40,641 bases of DNA from Deltaproteobacteria bacterium (GCA_021372395.1 JAJFUP010000081.1:1-40641), one strand, 5' to 3'; shown: positions 1-8,614, counted from the first letter of the stretch. Numbers and translations are program-made. Notes: generated by a model not told the origin, from the letters alone.

Positions 1-203
1 GAGGGATGCACCACGTCCATGAAGCCCATGCCCATGAGCTCGCCTGCGCTATACCCGAGCATCTGCTCGAACGCGGGATTCACATAGGAAAACCGGCGGT
101 CCTGATAGACAAAGATCCCGTCACCAGCCACCTCTACCATATTCTGGAAGATGGCCTTGCTGATCTTCTTCGCCTTCAGATGCGAGGTCTTCTGTGAAGA
201 CAT
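1..203 (-). CDS. PAS-domain protein, N-terminal part (runs off the window)
   Basis: The reverse strand opens with ATG at 203-201 and stays open for about 67 codons to the window edge. The translation contains a typical PAS-domain start: a GDGIFVYQDRRF strand followed by NPAFEQMLGYSAGELMG at about residues 42-58, the classic asparagine-proline-alpha-helix segment of sensor PAS domains. An in-frame stop lies just upstream of the ATG, so the start is not further back. The first 15 or so residues are Lys-rich and show no signal peptide, so this is probably a cytoplasmic sensor. The output domain (kinase, GGDEF or other) lies outside the window, so only the PAS assignment is supported. Confidence 0.7.
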   Translation of the reverse strand, partial: MSSQKTSHLKAKKISKAIFQNMVEVAGDGIFVYQDRRFSYVNPAFEQMLGYSAGELMGMGFMDVVHP

Positions 204-338
204 ATATTATTGTGGAAATACACGATGCAACGCACTCTATCAACCGAAAAAGGCCGCAATGAGCCCCCTTCTCTTCAGAACGGTCGGGATCGTATGGCAA
301 AAAATCGCATGAGCCGGGGAGAGGGTGGAGAAAAAAGC

Positions 339-857
339 TTATGCCTTGAACTTTCCAAAATCCTCGGGGTTCATCTTCTCGAGGATTTCCTTGAGCTTTT
401 CCGTGTCCTGCTCGAATCCCACCATGATCTTTCCGGCGCCCGTCTTCAAGGAGTCGACCTTGATCGCATCCTTGATCACGTGGTTTGCCACAAAGATCGA
501 AGACTTGGTCCTCAGTGCGATGGCAATGGCATCGGAGGGGCGCGCATCGATGGTGATGCGGTTTCCCTGGAGTTCAATGGTGATGAGTGCATAGAAAACG
601 TTATCCCTGATATCGACGACCTCGATCTTTTCGAGAGTGGCGCCCAGGGTGTCTATGAACGACTTGAACAGATCGTGCGTCATGGGCCTGGAATAGTGGA
701 TCCCTTCCAGGGCGGCGGCAATGGCGCTCGCCTCCATGATGCCGATCCAGATCGGAAGGATGTATTTGCCTTCGGGGTCACGCAGAACAACGATGGGAGC
801 ATTGTTGGTGGGGTCAAGCGCAATGCCTGCCACTTTCATTTCCACAAAGCTCGACAT
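339..857 (-). CDS. Bifunctional nuclease (BFN/DUF151) family protein
   Basis: This 172-residue protein matches the bifunctional nuclease family (PF02577) over almost its full length. It begins with the typical VEMKVAGIALDP strand and carries the family signature RPSDAIAIALRTKSSIFV at about residues 107-124. Members of the family degrade DNA and RNA in vitro, and bacterial copies are common but poorly characterised. The C-terminal 30 residues (FEQDTEKLKEILEKMNPEDFGKF) are a charged helix like the tail seen in many proteobacterial members. A strong ribosome site (AGGAGGAGG on the minus strand, about 870) lies just upstream of the ATG at 857. The gene sits between the ABC ATPase upstream and the PAS gene downstream, all on the same strand. 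Confidence 0.85.
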   Translation of the reverse strand: MSSFVEMKVAGIALDPTNNAPIVVLRDPEGKYILPIWIGIMEASAIAAALEGIHYSRPMTHDLFKSFIDTLGATLEKIEVVDIRDNVFYALITIELQGNRITIDARPSDAIAIALRTKSSIFVANHVIKDAIKVDSLKTGAGKIMVGFEQDTEKLKEILEKMNPEDFGKFKA

Positions 858-938
858 GGTGTGCCCTCCTCCTGGATAAAGTAAGATCCTGGGTGGGAAT
901 AGTCAATACGCAATTGGCCCCGGGCAGAGGGTCTCGGG

Positions 939-1793
939 TTACGGCCGCGGCCCGGGTACGTGTCCCTTCAGGAAGGAGATCAGATCCTCCATGTCGTAAT
1001 AGGTGCGGTCGAGTCGGATCCCGGCCTGAGAAAGCCAGCGCTGCACCAGAAGGACGAGAGGAGGAACGATATGGAAGCGCTCCATGGACTCGAGGAGCTC
1101 GAGCAGGCGATCTTTTCGGACATCGAGCACCTTCCTGCCTCCGGATATTCCGACGACACGGTCAATGATCCCGAGGAAGTCCTCCTGATTGTGGGTGACG
1201 ATGATGACGGTGGTATCATCGAGAGACGACAGGATGCGGATGAGCTCGCGCCTGCCTGCCGCATCCATGCCTGCGGTAGGCTCGTCGAGCATCAGGATCT
1301 CGGGAGAGATCATGAGGGCGGACGCGAGCGCCAGCTTGCGCTTCTCTCCGGAGCTCAGACGAAAGGGCGACGTGGTCTTGAGGAGGGCAAGATCGAGGCC
1401 GAACCCCTGCGTGATCTCATATGCCCTGCGCTCTATCTCCTGTTCCCTGGGTCCGAAGAAATTTCTCATGGCAAAGGCGAGCTCGTCATAGGCCGTGTCC
1501 TGGAAGAACTGGTCCTCGGGAAACTGGAACAGGACCCCCATGCGTCTTCGCACCGAGGGAAGGCCTTTCTGCCGGGCCATGGCGCGGACACTGAGACCGT
1601 CATAGAGGATATCCCCCCTGGTGGGCATGATGAGTGCGTCAAAGAGTTGCAGGAGGGTTGTCTTGCCTGAGCCTGCAGGTCCCACGAGCACGATCTTCTC
1701 GCCCCTGCCGATCCTCAGGTCCACGTCACAGACGGCCCACTCATCGCCGGGGGACTCGTATTGATACGAGACATTGCTGCACGTTATTTCCAT
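939..1793 (-). CDS. Energy-coupling-factor-type ABC transporter ATPase
   Basis: The 284-residue protein is an ABC ATPase. It has Walker A GPAGSGKTT at about residues 38-46, a Q-loop in VLFQFPEDQFF, signature LSSGEKRKLALASAL, Walker B ILMLDEPTAGMD and H-loop IVTHNQED. The sequence after the Q-loop (FPEDQFFQDTAYDELAFAMRNF) is typical of EcfA/CbiO ATPases that power uptake of vitamins or metal ions. The C-terminal 70 residues continue past the ATPase core, as in EcfA. The start at 1793 overlaps the polX stop by 10 bases and has AAGGAGG upstream at a long spacing. An in-frame ATG at 1844 is possible but adds 17 residues unlike the family. No EcfT or substrate-binding S component is present in the window, so the substrate is unknown. 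Confidence 0.85.
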   Translation of the reverse strand: MEITCSNVSYQYESPGDEWAVCDVDLRIGRGEKIVLVGPAGSGKTTLLQLFDALIMPTRGDILYDGLSVRAMARQKGLPSVRRRMGVLFQFPEDQFFQDTAYDELAFAMRNFFGPREQEIERRAYEITQGFGLDLALLKTTSPFRLSSGEKRKLALASALMISPEILMLDEPTAGMDAAGRRELIRILSSLDDTTVIIVTHNQEDFLGIIDRVVGISGGRKVLDVRKDRLLELLESMERFHIVPPLVLLVQRWLSQAGIRLDRTYYDMEDLISFLKGHVPGPRP

Positions 1794-3526
1794 CGGGAGG
1801 CGAATACCTCCTTGAGCCGATCTGCCTGAAGCGTATTCAGGCATGCATCTTTTGTGAGGAGTCCTTTCCTCGCCAGGGCAACCCCGTAGATGACATCGTC
1901 GAGGCCGCCGGCAGCATGGGCATCAGGCCCTATGATGACACGGCCACCCAGGGAGACAAATCCTTCGATGAGACGCCAGTCGATGTCGAGCCTCTGGGGG
2001 TTCGCATTCAGCTCAACGGCCACCCGGCACCTTGCCGCCTCGAGGAGCACCTTCTCCAGATCCAGCTCATAGGGCTGCCGAGAGAGCAGCACCCTCCCGG
2101 TGACATGGCCGAGGATGGACGTGTAGGGGTTGCGGATCGCCCTGATAATCCTCTCGGTCATGGAGGCAGCGTCCATGTCCATGTGGGAATGGACGCTGGC
2201 GATCACGAAATCGAGCCGGGAGAGGATCTCAGGCGGATAGTCGAGGGCCCCGTCGGCAAGGATGTCGGACTCGATCCCCTTCAACAGGGTGATGCCTCCG
2301 AGGGCGGCATTCAGGCGGTCGATCTCTGCGAGCTGCTTCATGAGATCGGGCTCGATGAGGCCCCCGGCATAGTACGCGCTCCTGCTGTGGTCCGAGATCC
2401 CTATCCAGGCGAACCCCCTTCTCTGTGCAGCCCTCGCCATGTCCTCGAGGGACGACTTGCCGTCGCTGAAGGTGGTGTGGATGTGGATGGTTCCCACGAG
2501 ATCCTCGAGGGAGATGAGCCTTGGCAGGATGTCTCCCATGGTACGGCCGAACTCGAGATCTCGGCCCTCCCTGACCTCGGGGGGGAGATACGGCATGCCG
2601 AGCAGGCCATAGATCTCGGTCTCGTCGCGGACAGGAACGTCCCGGGAGTCCTTCTTCACCCCGTCAAACCCTATGCTGACAGCCCTTTCTGCGCCGATCT
2701 TCCTGGCCCGTGCCACGTGGACATCCGATCCCGTGGTGATGAACAGCGCAGGCAGGAAGACAGGCGCAGGAACCGTGAGGACCTTTACCGGCGGCTTGTC
2801 CGGGTGGGTTCCGACCAGGGCATCCCCTTCCCTGCCGACCTTAACCCCGGGGACGGCGGTCAGGCATTGACGGACCTTCTCTTCTTCATCCCCTGCCCCT
2901 TCAACGAGGAGATCCACGGATTGAACGACCTCCATGGCCCTCCGGCAGGCGCCCGTCACCTCGGCCTTGAGACCGGATTCCTTCAGGAGCTCGATCATCT
3001 CCCGGCCCCAGGCCCATGCCGCATCGAGAAGATACCACCCGCGGTATTGAAGCACGGTCTCGATCGACCCTCGGAGCTTGCCAATGCTCTTGTCCGGAAA
3101 GCCCTTCACCCCGGAGAGCCTCCCCTGGTCGATGGCTGCCAGGAGATCATCGAGGGTTGCTATGCCGAGCTCCCGGTGAAGCGTCCTCAGCTTCTTGATG
3201 CCGAGGCCCTGGACCTTGCCCATCTCGGCAAGCCCCGGTGGGATCCGGGCACGCAGTTCCTCGAGGGCAGAGAAGTCATGGCCCTTCACCCATGCCTTCA
3301 GATGGGCGCCGATTGCCTGGCCCACTCCTTTCACCCGATCGATTTCGCCTGTGTCAATGAGTTCTTCCACGGGCACTTCGAGCGCGGAGATAGACTGTGC
3401 CGCCTTCCGATAGGCCTTGACCTTGAACGGGTTGTCCTCGAGAAACTCGACAGCCATCGCCATCCCCAGAAGGATCTCAGCAATCTGCGTGTTGTTCAAG
3501 GGTCTCACCTCTGAGGGTGTTACCAT
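1784..3526 (-). CDS. PolX-type protein with PHP phosphoesterase domain and degenerate polymerase site
   Basis: This 580-residue protein has the domain order of bacterial DNA polymerase X: helix-hairpin-helix-rich N-terminus (NPFKVKAYRKAA at 32-43, VKGVGQAIGAHL near 65-76, GLGIKKLRTLH), polymerase-beta-like core and C-terminal PHP domain. The PHP metal ligands look intact (HIHTTFSDG, GISDHS, GIESDIL, HSHM, HVTGR, GPDAHA). In the polymerase core the usual D-x-D is S203-V-D205, and the third Asp position reads KVL (about 248-250). Two of three catalytic aspartates therefore appear lost, so a repair nuclease or phosphoesterase role is more likely than polymerase activity. The start overlaps mtaB by 50 bases. 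A downstream TTG at 3499 with AGAGGTGAG just upstream is an alternative that fits the family N-terminus better. Confidence 0.85.
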   Translation of the reverse strand: MVTPSEVRPLNNTQIAEILLGMAMAVEFLEDNPFKVKAYRKAAQSISALEVPVEELIDTGEIDRVKGVGQAIGAHLKAWVKGHDFSALEELRARIPPGLAEMGKVQGLGIKKLRTLHRELGIATLDDLLAAIDQGRLSGVKGFPDKSIGKLRGSIETVLQYRGWYLLDAAWAWGREMIELLKESGLKAEVTGACRRAMEVVQSVDLLVEGAGDEEEKVRQCLTAVPGVKVGREGDALVGTHPDKPPVKVLTVPAPVFLPALFITTGSDVHVARARKIGAERAVSIGFDGVKKDSRDVPVRDETEIYGLLGMPYLPPEVREGRDLEFGRTMGDILPRLISLEDLVGTIHIHTTFSDGKSSLEDMARAAQRRGFAWIGISDHSRSAYYAGGLIEPDLMKQLAEIDRLNAALGGITLLKGIESDILADGALDYPPEILSRLDFVIASVHSHMDMDAASMTERIIRAIRNPYTSILGHVTGRVLLSRQPYELDLEKVLLEAARCRVAVELNANPQRLDIDWRLIEGFVSLGGRVIIGPDAHAAGGLDDVIYGVALARKGLLTKDACLNTLQADRLKEVFASRWK

Positions 3527-4697
3527 CCATTTCCGAGAGCCTTACCCTGACGATGTCGCCCTCGGTTGCCGCCCCTTTCGCCTGGACCGTGAGATAGTTG
3601 GAGGTCACGCCGAAGAACGACCCGGGGCATACCCTGGTGACGAGGAGATCCTCCTCGCACCCCATGCGGAATCTGGCGAAGGACTGCCTCTTCTCACGGG
3701 AGAGGTCCCGGAGGCGCCGCGCCCTTACCCTCACCTCCTCATCACCGGGACGTCCGTCCATGCGAGCGGCCGGGGTGCCGGGCCTTGGCGAGAAGGGGAA
3801 CACATGGAGATACGCTACCTTGATGTCCCTGATGAAGGAGCGGCTCTCTTCGAAGAGTGCCCTGTCCTCCCCCGGAAACCCCACGATGACGTCCGCGCCC
3901 ACGGCGATATCCTCCGAGCGCGAGGCTATCCTTTCCAGGAGGGACCGGAAGTAGCCGGCCGTGTACGGCCTGCCCATGGCCTTCAGAAGGACGTCGCTGC
4001 CGTGCTGCAGGGGAAGGTGCAGGTGCTTGCACATCCGCGGCTCGTCCGCGACCAGAGCGATGAGGCGCTCTTCCACGGTCCAGGGCTCCAGCGAACTGAT
4101 CCGTATCCTGGGGATGGAGGTTTCGCTGAGCACCTTCTCCACGAGCAGGGCAAGCCCTCCCTCGTAGAGCCCGATATTGATCCCGGTGAGCACCACCTCG
4201 GCATATCCCGCATCGGCAAGGGCGTTCACCTCTGCCACGACCTTCTCCCCGGGCCTGGTTTCAGGCTTGCCCCTCGCATGGGGGACAATGCAGTAGGAGC
4301 AGAACATATCGCACCCCTGCTGGACCTTGACGAACGCCCTCGAATGCCCGTCGAAGGTCGAAATAGCCTGTGGCAGGGTTATGCCGAACACCCCACCCAG
4401 CCGTTCGGGCCGGACCACCACCACCTCTTCCGAGACGGCCCTGATGTCTTCGGGGTAAACAACAGCCTGGCACCCTGTCACTGCCACCCTTCCCCCGAGC
4501 CTCAGGGCCCTGCGCATCAGGTTCCGGGCGTCTGCATCGGAGCGGTGGGTGACGGTACAGGTATTGATGATGTACCAGTCGGCGCCGGGCTCGGAGAAGG
4601 GTTGTTCGGTATGGCCGGCACTCAGCAGGCCTTCCCGGAGACACTGGCTTTCATACTGGTTTACCTTGCATCCCGAGGTGGAGATGGCGAATCTCAT
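3477..4697 (-). CDS. mtaB: tRNA (N6-threonylcarbamoyladenosine(37)-C2)-methylthiotransferase
   Basis: The protein (406 residues) is a methylthiotransferase of the MtaB/MiaB/RimO family. It converts t6A37 to ms2t6A37 in tRNAs that read ANN codons. The N-terminal domain has the three cluster cysteines C10 (TSGCKVNQYES), C47 (NTCTVTH) and C76 (TGCQA). The radical SAM cluster is C129-x3-C133-x2-C136 in CDMFCSYC. The phrase PLQHGSDVLLKAMGRPYT and the C-terminal TRAM-like stretch complete the family layout. The TSGCKVNQYES opening and overall length favour MtaB over MiaB or RimO. It lies immediately upstream of polX on the same strand. TsaE, which acts in making the t6A substrate, is encoded elsewhere in this window at 20568. 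Confidence 0.88.
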   Translation of the reverse strand: MRFAISTSGCKVNQYESQCLREGLLSAGHTEQPFSEPGADWYIINTCTVTHRSDADARNLMRRALRLGGRVAVTGCQAVVYPEDIRAVSEEVVVVRPERLGGVFGITLPQAISTFDGHSRAFVKVQQGCDMFCSYCIVPHARGKPETRPGEKVVAEVNALADAGYAEVVLTGINIGLYEGGLALLVEKVLSETSIPRIRISSLEPWTVEERLIALVADEPRMCKHLHLPLQHGSDVLLKAMGRPYTAGYFRSLLERIASRSEDIAVGADVIVGFPGEDRALFEESRSFIRDIKVAYLHVFPFSPRPGTPAARMDGRPGDEEVRVRARRLRDLSREKRQSFARFRMGCEEDLLVTRVCPGSFFGVTSNYLTVQAKGAATEGDIVRVRLSEMDGNTLRGETLEQHADC

Positions 4698-4730
4698 ATC
4701 CTGGTGGAATACTATGCACCCTCATGGGTG

Positions 4731-5396
4731 TCAATCACGACGATCTTTCTTGGTTTTTGCTTCTTCACTCAGGATCTTCCTGACCTCTTTCAGAAAGTCT
4801 TCCGAAGGGTTCAGGAGCTTGACTCCCGTCTCCGCCAGGCCGCTCGAGTCAGGGATGGACCACATGGCCTTTCCCCGGGCGTTCTTCCCGGCGATGGAAA
4901 CCTTTACCTCGTGATCAGGGGACACCTTCTCCGCGGTTTCCATGAGGAGCCCCTCATCCTGCATGTTCAGGATATCCCCGGCCTGCGGTCCTTCTCCGAT
5001 GTCATAGACCACGGGTGCATGGATGCGCCTTTGGCGGAGCTTCAGCTGCTGTTTGAGGGCATCCCTGTTTCCCATGCTCCTGAGCTGGGAGTCCATGTTG
5101 TAGATGGCATTGAAGTACCGGATCTTCTGCTCGTGCCTGGCCGCCCTGGAGAGATCCCTGAGCATGACCTTCCGCTGTCTCTGGAGGGTCTCGACGAGGT
5201 GGGTGAACGCCGCCTCGTATTCGCGGTTCCCCCGGTTCATCAGGTAACTGTTGATCATCGAGGGCAGCTTCTTCTTGATCTCCGACTCGAAAGCCTTGAG
5301 CGCCTCTTCGAATTCCTCCCTTGTCATGGGGTTACCATAGACGAACAGCACGCCGAATGCAAACTCCCCTTTGAAGGAGCTGCAGAATGACAGCAT
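4731..5396 (-). CDS. Unrecognised protein, divergent from glgA
   Basis: I do not recognise this protein. From the ATG at 5396 it has 221 residues. After a short, somewhat hydrophobic N-terminus it becomes a charged, helix-rich sequence (TREEFEEALKAFESEIKKKL, then LVETLQRQRKVMLRDLSRAARHEQKIRY). The C-terminal part, with EVKVSIAGKNARGKAMWSI and a Lys/Glu-rich end, looks like a separate small domain. No signal peptide or cofactor motif is visible. The start is uncertain: ATG 5396 has GAGG at a suitable distance, while ATG 5327 (MTREEFEEAL) gives a cleaner N-terminus but no ribosome site. It ends 33 bases before mtaB on the same strand and is transcribed away from glgA. Confidence 0.6.
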   Translation of the reverse strand: MLSFCSSFKGEFAFGVLFVYGNPMTREEFEEALKAFESEIKKKLPSMINSYLMNRGNREYEAAFTHLVETLQRQRKVMLRDLSRAARHEQKIRYFNAIYNMDSQLRSMGNRDALKQQLKLRQRRIHAPVVYDIGEGPQAGDILNMQDEGLLMETAEKVSPDHEVKVSIAGKNARGKAMWSIPDSSGLAETGVKLLNPSEDFLKEVRKILSEEAKTKKDRRD

Positions 5397-5451
5397 CCAT
5401 CTTACCTCATTGTCTTTACGGGTGATCCCACTTTGGTGTATGATACGGAAC

Positions 5452-6876
5452 ATGAAGGTGCTTTTCTGCTCGTCAGAGGTGACCCCGTATGCCAAGACCG
5501 GCGGCCTCGCAGACGTCAGTGCGGCCCTGCCCGACGAACTCCTCCGCCAGGGCGTGGAATGCCCGGTGGTGATGCCTCTGTACCAGGAGGTCAAGGCCAT
5601 GGGCCTGCCCCTTGCACACCTCGATGAAATACCGGTGCTCACGGGAACGGGGATCAACCAGGTGCATGTCTACCGACACGACAACACCTATTTCATCGAC
5701 AGCTCCCCGCTGTTCGACCGCATGGGGCTCTACTCGTATGCCGGGAGCGACTACCCCGACAACCTCGAGCGCTTCGCCCTGTTCTCGAGGGCCTGCGTGG
5801 AACTGGCCCGGATCATGGGGGATGTGGACGTGGTCCACTGCAACGACTGGCAGACAGCCCTGGTCATCGCCTATCTGAAGGCCCTGGACATCGAGGGCAT
5901 ACGGTCCGTGTTCACCATCCACAACCTCGCATACCAGGGGGCCTTCGACCCCTCGCTGTGGCCCATGCTCTTCCTGCCCCGGGAGTACTTCCACCCCGAG
6001 TGCATGGAGTTCTTCGGAAGGATCAACATCATGAAGGCGGGGATCGTGTTCGCGGATGCGGTGAACACCGTGAGCCCCACCTATGCCCGTGAGATCCAGA
6101 CCCCCGAGTACGGCTCGGGGCTCGACGGGCTGCTGCGGTCCGTTGCCGGGAAGCTCACGGGTATTGCGAACGGCATCGATACGCGGGCGTGGGACCCGGG
6201 AAGCGATCCGCTCATCGACAAACCGTATTCATGGGGTGACTTGTCCGGCAAGGATGACTGCAAGAATGCCCTTCAGGAGATGTTTTCCCTTGATCGCCGA
6301 GCAGTTCCGCTCTTCGGGCTCATCAGCCGCCTGGTCGAACAGAAGGGGATCGATCTCGTGATCGAGGCCATCCCTGCCGTGATCGCCCTGGGGGCCCAGA
6401 TAGTGGTCCTCGGCAACGGGAACCCGGGCTTCGAGAGACGCCTGGCAGAGCTCCAGCGAGCATTCCCCGGGAAGCTCGGCATCCATGTGGGCTTCGATGA
6501 AACCAAGGCACATGCCATCGAGGCCGGGGCGGACTTTTTCCTCATGCCATCCCGGTTCGAGCCGTGCGGGCTCAATCAGATGATCAGCATGCGCTACGGC
6601 ACCATCCCCATCGTGACCGGCGTGGGTGGGCTGAAGGACACGGTTACGGCTTACGGAGAGGGCGACTGTCCCTTCGGCCTGAGGGTCTCCTCGCCCGCGG
6701 TGGAAGCCCTCCTGGATGCCGTCCGCTTCGCATGCAGGATCTACGGCCAGGACAAGGACCTGCTCGATGCCATGAAAAAAAATGCCATGTCCCGGGATGT
6801 GAGCTGGGCAGTCCCGGCCGGAGAATATTCCCGTCTTTATTGCAATCTCAAAGATTTTGAAGAAAGATCAAGATAA
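5452..6876 (+). CDS. glgA: Glycogen synthase (ADP-glucose type)
   Basis: This 474-residue protein is a GT5 glycogen/starch synthase, which extends alpha-1,4-glucan chains from ADP-glucose. The N-terminal ADP-glucose-binding motif KTGGLADV is at residues 15-22. The middle has HCNDWQTALV and FTIHNLAYQG, and the C-terminal GT-B half has GLISRLVEQKGIDL and the RFEPCGLNQMISMRYGTIPIVTGVGGL segment. Length matches the family. The start at 5452 gives the standard MKVLFCSSEV opening; an upstream in-frame extension from 5371 does not resemble the family. No glgC, glgB or glgP lies nearby, so the gene stands apart from a glycogen operon here. Confidence 0.92.
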   Translation: MKVLFCSSEVTPYAKTGGLADVSAALPDELLRQGVECPVVMPLYQEVKAMGLPLAHLDEIPVLTGTGINQVHVYRHDNTYFIDSSPLFDRMGLYSYAGSDYPDNLERFALFSRACVELARIMGDVDVVHCNDWQTALVIAYLKALDIEGIRSVFTIHNLAYQGAFDPSLWPMLFLPREYFHPECMEFFGRINIMKAGIVFADAVNTVSPTYAREIQTPEYGSGLDGLLRSVAGKLTGIANGIDTRAWDPGSDPLIDKPYSWGDLSGKDDCKNALQEMFSLDRRAVPLFGLISRLVEQKGIDLVIEAIPAVIALGAQIVVLGNGNPGFERRLAELQRAFPGKLGIHVGFDETKAHAIEAGADFFLMPSRFEPCGLNQMISMRYGTIPIVTGVGGLKDTVTAYGEGDCPFGLRVSSPAVEALLDAVRFACRIYGQDKDLLDAMKKNAMSRDVSWAVPAGEYSRLYCNLKDFEERSR

Positions 6877-7132
6877 ACACAGTTCGGAAGTTTTCTACAA
6901 AATGTAGATAACGTTGACAGAACCAGGTCAGCACGGTGTCCTTCTCGGGTACCACCAAACAGTCTCAATATCGGGTTTTGTCATATACTATATTGTTATC
7001 ATTGAGCGTATCGTGATTTGCTCAAAATTCACACAGGTTGCCATAACCGGGGTGATTCACCTTTGACCTTTTTCGTGGTTCGCCCCATTATGGCGTCCGT
7101 TGAATCTGAAGTTATTCATTCTGGGGGTTGAT
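6877..7132. other. AT-rich intergenic region upstream of the dnaA-like gene
   Basis: The 256 bases between glgA and the DnaA-family gene are visibly richer in A and T than their surroundings, especially 6960-7035. They hold an inverted repeat at 6890-6912 whose right arm, TGTAGATAA (6903-6911), is one base from the reverse complement of the canonical DnaA box, and a short symmetric GGTGATTCACC at 7051-7061. No open frame of credible coding character is seen. A role in autoregulation or origin function is inference. Confidence 0.4.
6890..6912. repeat. Inverted repeat with DnaA-box-like arms
   Basis: The arms GTTTTCTACA (6890-6899) and TGTAGATAAC (6903-6912) are complementary except for one position and are separated by AAA. 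Read outward, the arms are TTTTCTACA and TTATCTACA, close to the DnaA box TTATCCACA (two and one differences). It could equally be a weak hairpin at the end of glgA transcription, but no T-run follows. Confidence 0.4.
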
Positions 7133-8479
7133 GTGAATCACATTGCATTTATGAAAGAATCCATACTCTCGGTGGCACCCGCAGCATCGGACAGGGCATT
7201 GATTGAACAGCTTGATATCAGAGAGGAAAACGGCACGGTCTTCGTCCGCTGCCCGAATCTCTTCTCACAGAAATACATCACCCGCATGTACAAGGACCTC
7301 ATCGTCTCGCGCATCAGATCGTGCCTGGGAAGACCCGTGAACGTGGAATTCTGCGTATCACCCTCCAGCGGGGCACTGGAAGACCGCGGTCCATCCCCGG
7401 AGAGTCGCCCTGTCCAGATGAACCTCCCGGCCCTCCTGTCTTCGCCCATATCCTGCGGCTTGAACACGCACTTCACCTTTGACGAGTTCGTGGTGGGCAG
7501 ATGCAACGCCTTTGCCTATGAGGCCGCCCTGGCAGTCTCCGATGGAGAGGTGAGCAGGTACAACCCGCTCTACTTCTATTCCGACATAGGACTGGGCAAG
7601 AGCCATATCTCCCATGCCATCGGCAACAAGATCATCACGTCCAAACCCGGCGCATCCGTAAGGTACACCACTGCCCGGGACTTCACACAGGACTATGTGC
7701 AGTCGGTGCGGAACAACTGCCTGAGCGATTTCAAAAACGCATACCGGAGTACCAAGGTCGACATATTCTTCATCGACGACGTGCACCTCTTCAAGAACAA
7801 GGAAAAGACGCAGGTGGAATTGTGTCATGTGCTCGACGACCTCATCAGCGCGGGCAAGCAGGTGATCCTTTCCGGATTCCGCCCCCCCACGTCCATGCCG
7901 CAGATCGACAAGGGGCTGAGGTCGAGGTTCTCCTCCGGGCTCGTCATCGACATCAAACGGCCCGACAAGGCCACCAGGGCAAAGATCGTGAAGCACAAGG
8001 CAAAGAAGAACGGGATCACCATGCCCGAGGAGGTGATCGAGTTCATCTGCAACACCGTCCACAGCAGCGTGAGGGACCTGGAGAGTGCGGTGATGACCAT
8101 CGCGGCCATGAGCTCGCTCATGAAACGCCAGATCACCATCGACCTGGCACAGGAACTCCTGGAGGGGACCCTTGAAAAACAGCAGCGGATAAACATCCCC
8201 TACATCCTGGACTTCATCTCGAAGAACTTCTCCATACCGCAGGAGAAGCTCACCTCGCCTTCCCGGAAAAAGGATGTCCTGTACCCCCGGCAGGTAGCCA
8301 TCTTCCTGTGCAGGCGCTACACCGAGGAACCCCTCCAGACCATCGGCGAGGCCTTTTCCCGGAAACACTCCTCCATCATCCATTCCCTGGAGACCATCGA
8401 GGCCAAGTATACCCAGAGCCTGACGGTGAAACGGGATATAGACTTTCTCATCGAGAAGCTCGACAGCGAGTCCGCCTGA
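7133..8479 (+). CDS. dnaA: DnaA-family replication initiator ATPase (divergent; possible paralog)
   Basis: The 448-residue protein has the DnaA domain order. FTFDEFVVGRCNAFAYEAAL opens the AAA+ domain. Walker A is SDIGLGKSHISHAIGN (about residue 150), Walker B is IFFIDDVHLFKNKEKTQ (about 211), and sensor II is SVRDLESAV. The C-terminal helix-turn-helix domain contains YPRQVAIFLCRRYTEEPLQTIGEAF. The highly conserved GGRDHTTV signature of the DNA-binding helix is replaced by SRKHSSII, and domain I is unusual. No dnaN, recF or gyrB follows, so this may be a second DnaA rather than the main initiator. GTG at 7133 has GGGGG six bases upstream and is the best start; TTG 7100 and ATG 7151 are alternatives. 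Confidence 0.8.
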   Translation: MNHIAFMKESILSVAPAASDRALIEQLDIREENGTVFVRCPNLFSQKYITRMYKDLIVSRIRSCLGRPVNVEFCVSPSSGALEDRGPSPESRPVQMNLPALLSSPISCGLNTHFTFDEFVVGRCNAFAYEAALAVSDGEVSRYNPLYFYSDIGLGKSHISHAIGNKIITSKPGASVRYTTARDFTQDYVQSVRNNCLSDFKNAYRSTKVDIFFIDDVHLFKNKEKTQVELCHVLDDLISAGKQVILSGFRPPTSMPQIDKGLRSRFSSGLVIDIKRPDKATRAKIVKHKAKKNGITMPEEVIEFICNTVHSSVRDLESAVMTIAAMSSLMKRQITIDLAQELLEGTLEKQQRINIPYILDFISKNFSIPQEKLTSPSRKKDVLYPRQVAIFLCRRYTEEPLQTIGEAFSRKHSSIIHSLETIEAKYTQSLTVKRDIDFLIEKLDSESA

Positions 8480-8584
8480 GGCATGTGCTTCAGGATGCCC
8501 CGGACTGCGAGGGAATTCTCAGGAACTTCTGTGGGCCATAGTCCGACCGCTCAAGGGCATGCGGCCGGGCAGGCAATAAGGGTG

Positions 8585-8614
8585 GAGGGAGCCCTGCTGC
8601 TCGGAGGCTCCCTC
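8585..8614. terminator. Hairpin between convergent dnaA-like and hemW-like genes
   Basis: GAGGGAGCC (8585-8593) pairs perfectly with GGCTCCCTC (8606-8614) around a 12-base loop. It sits between two convergent genes and overlaps the stop codon of the minus-strand gene. There is no T-run on either side, so it may be a bidirectional terminator or only an mRNA-end hairpin. Confidence 0.45.

Noticed and set aside
6877-7132. Chromosomal replication origin
   Set aside because: Only two imperfect DnaA-box-like sequences are seen and no dnaN neighbour; one window cannot show GC-skew change.
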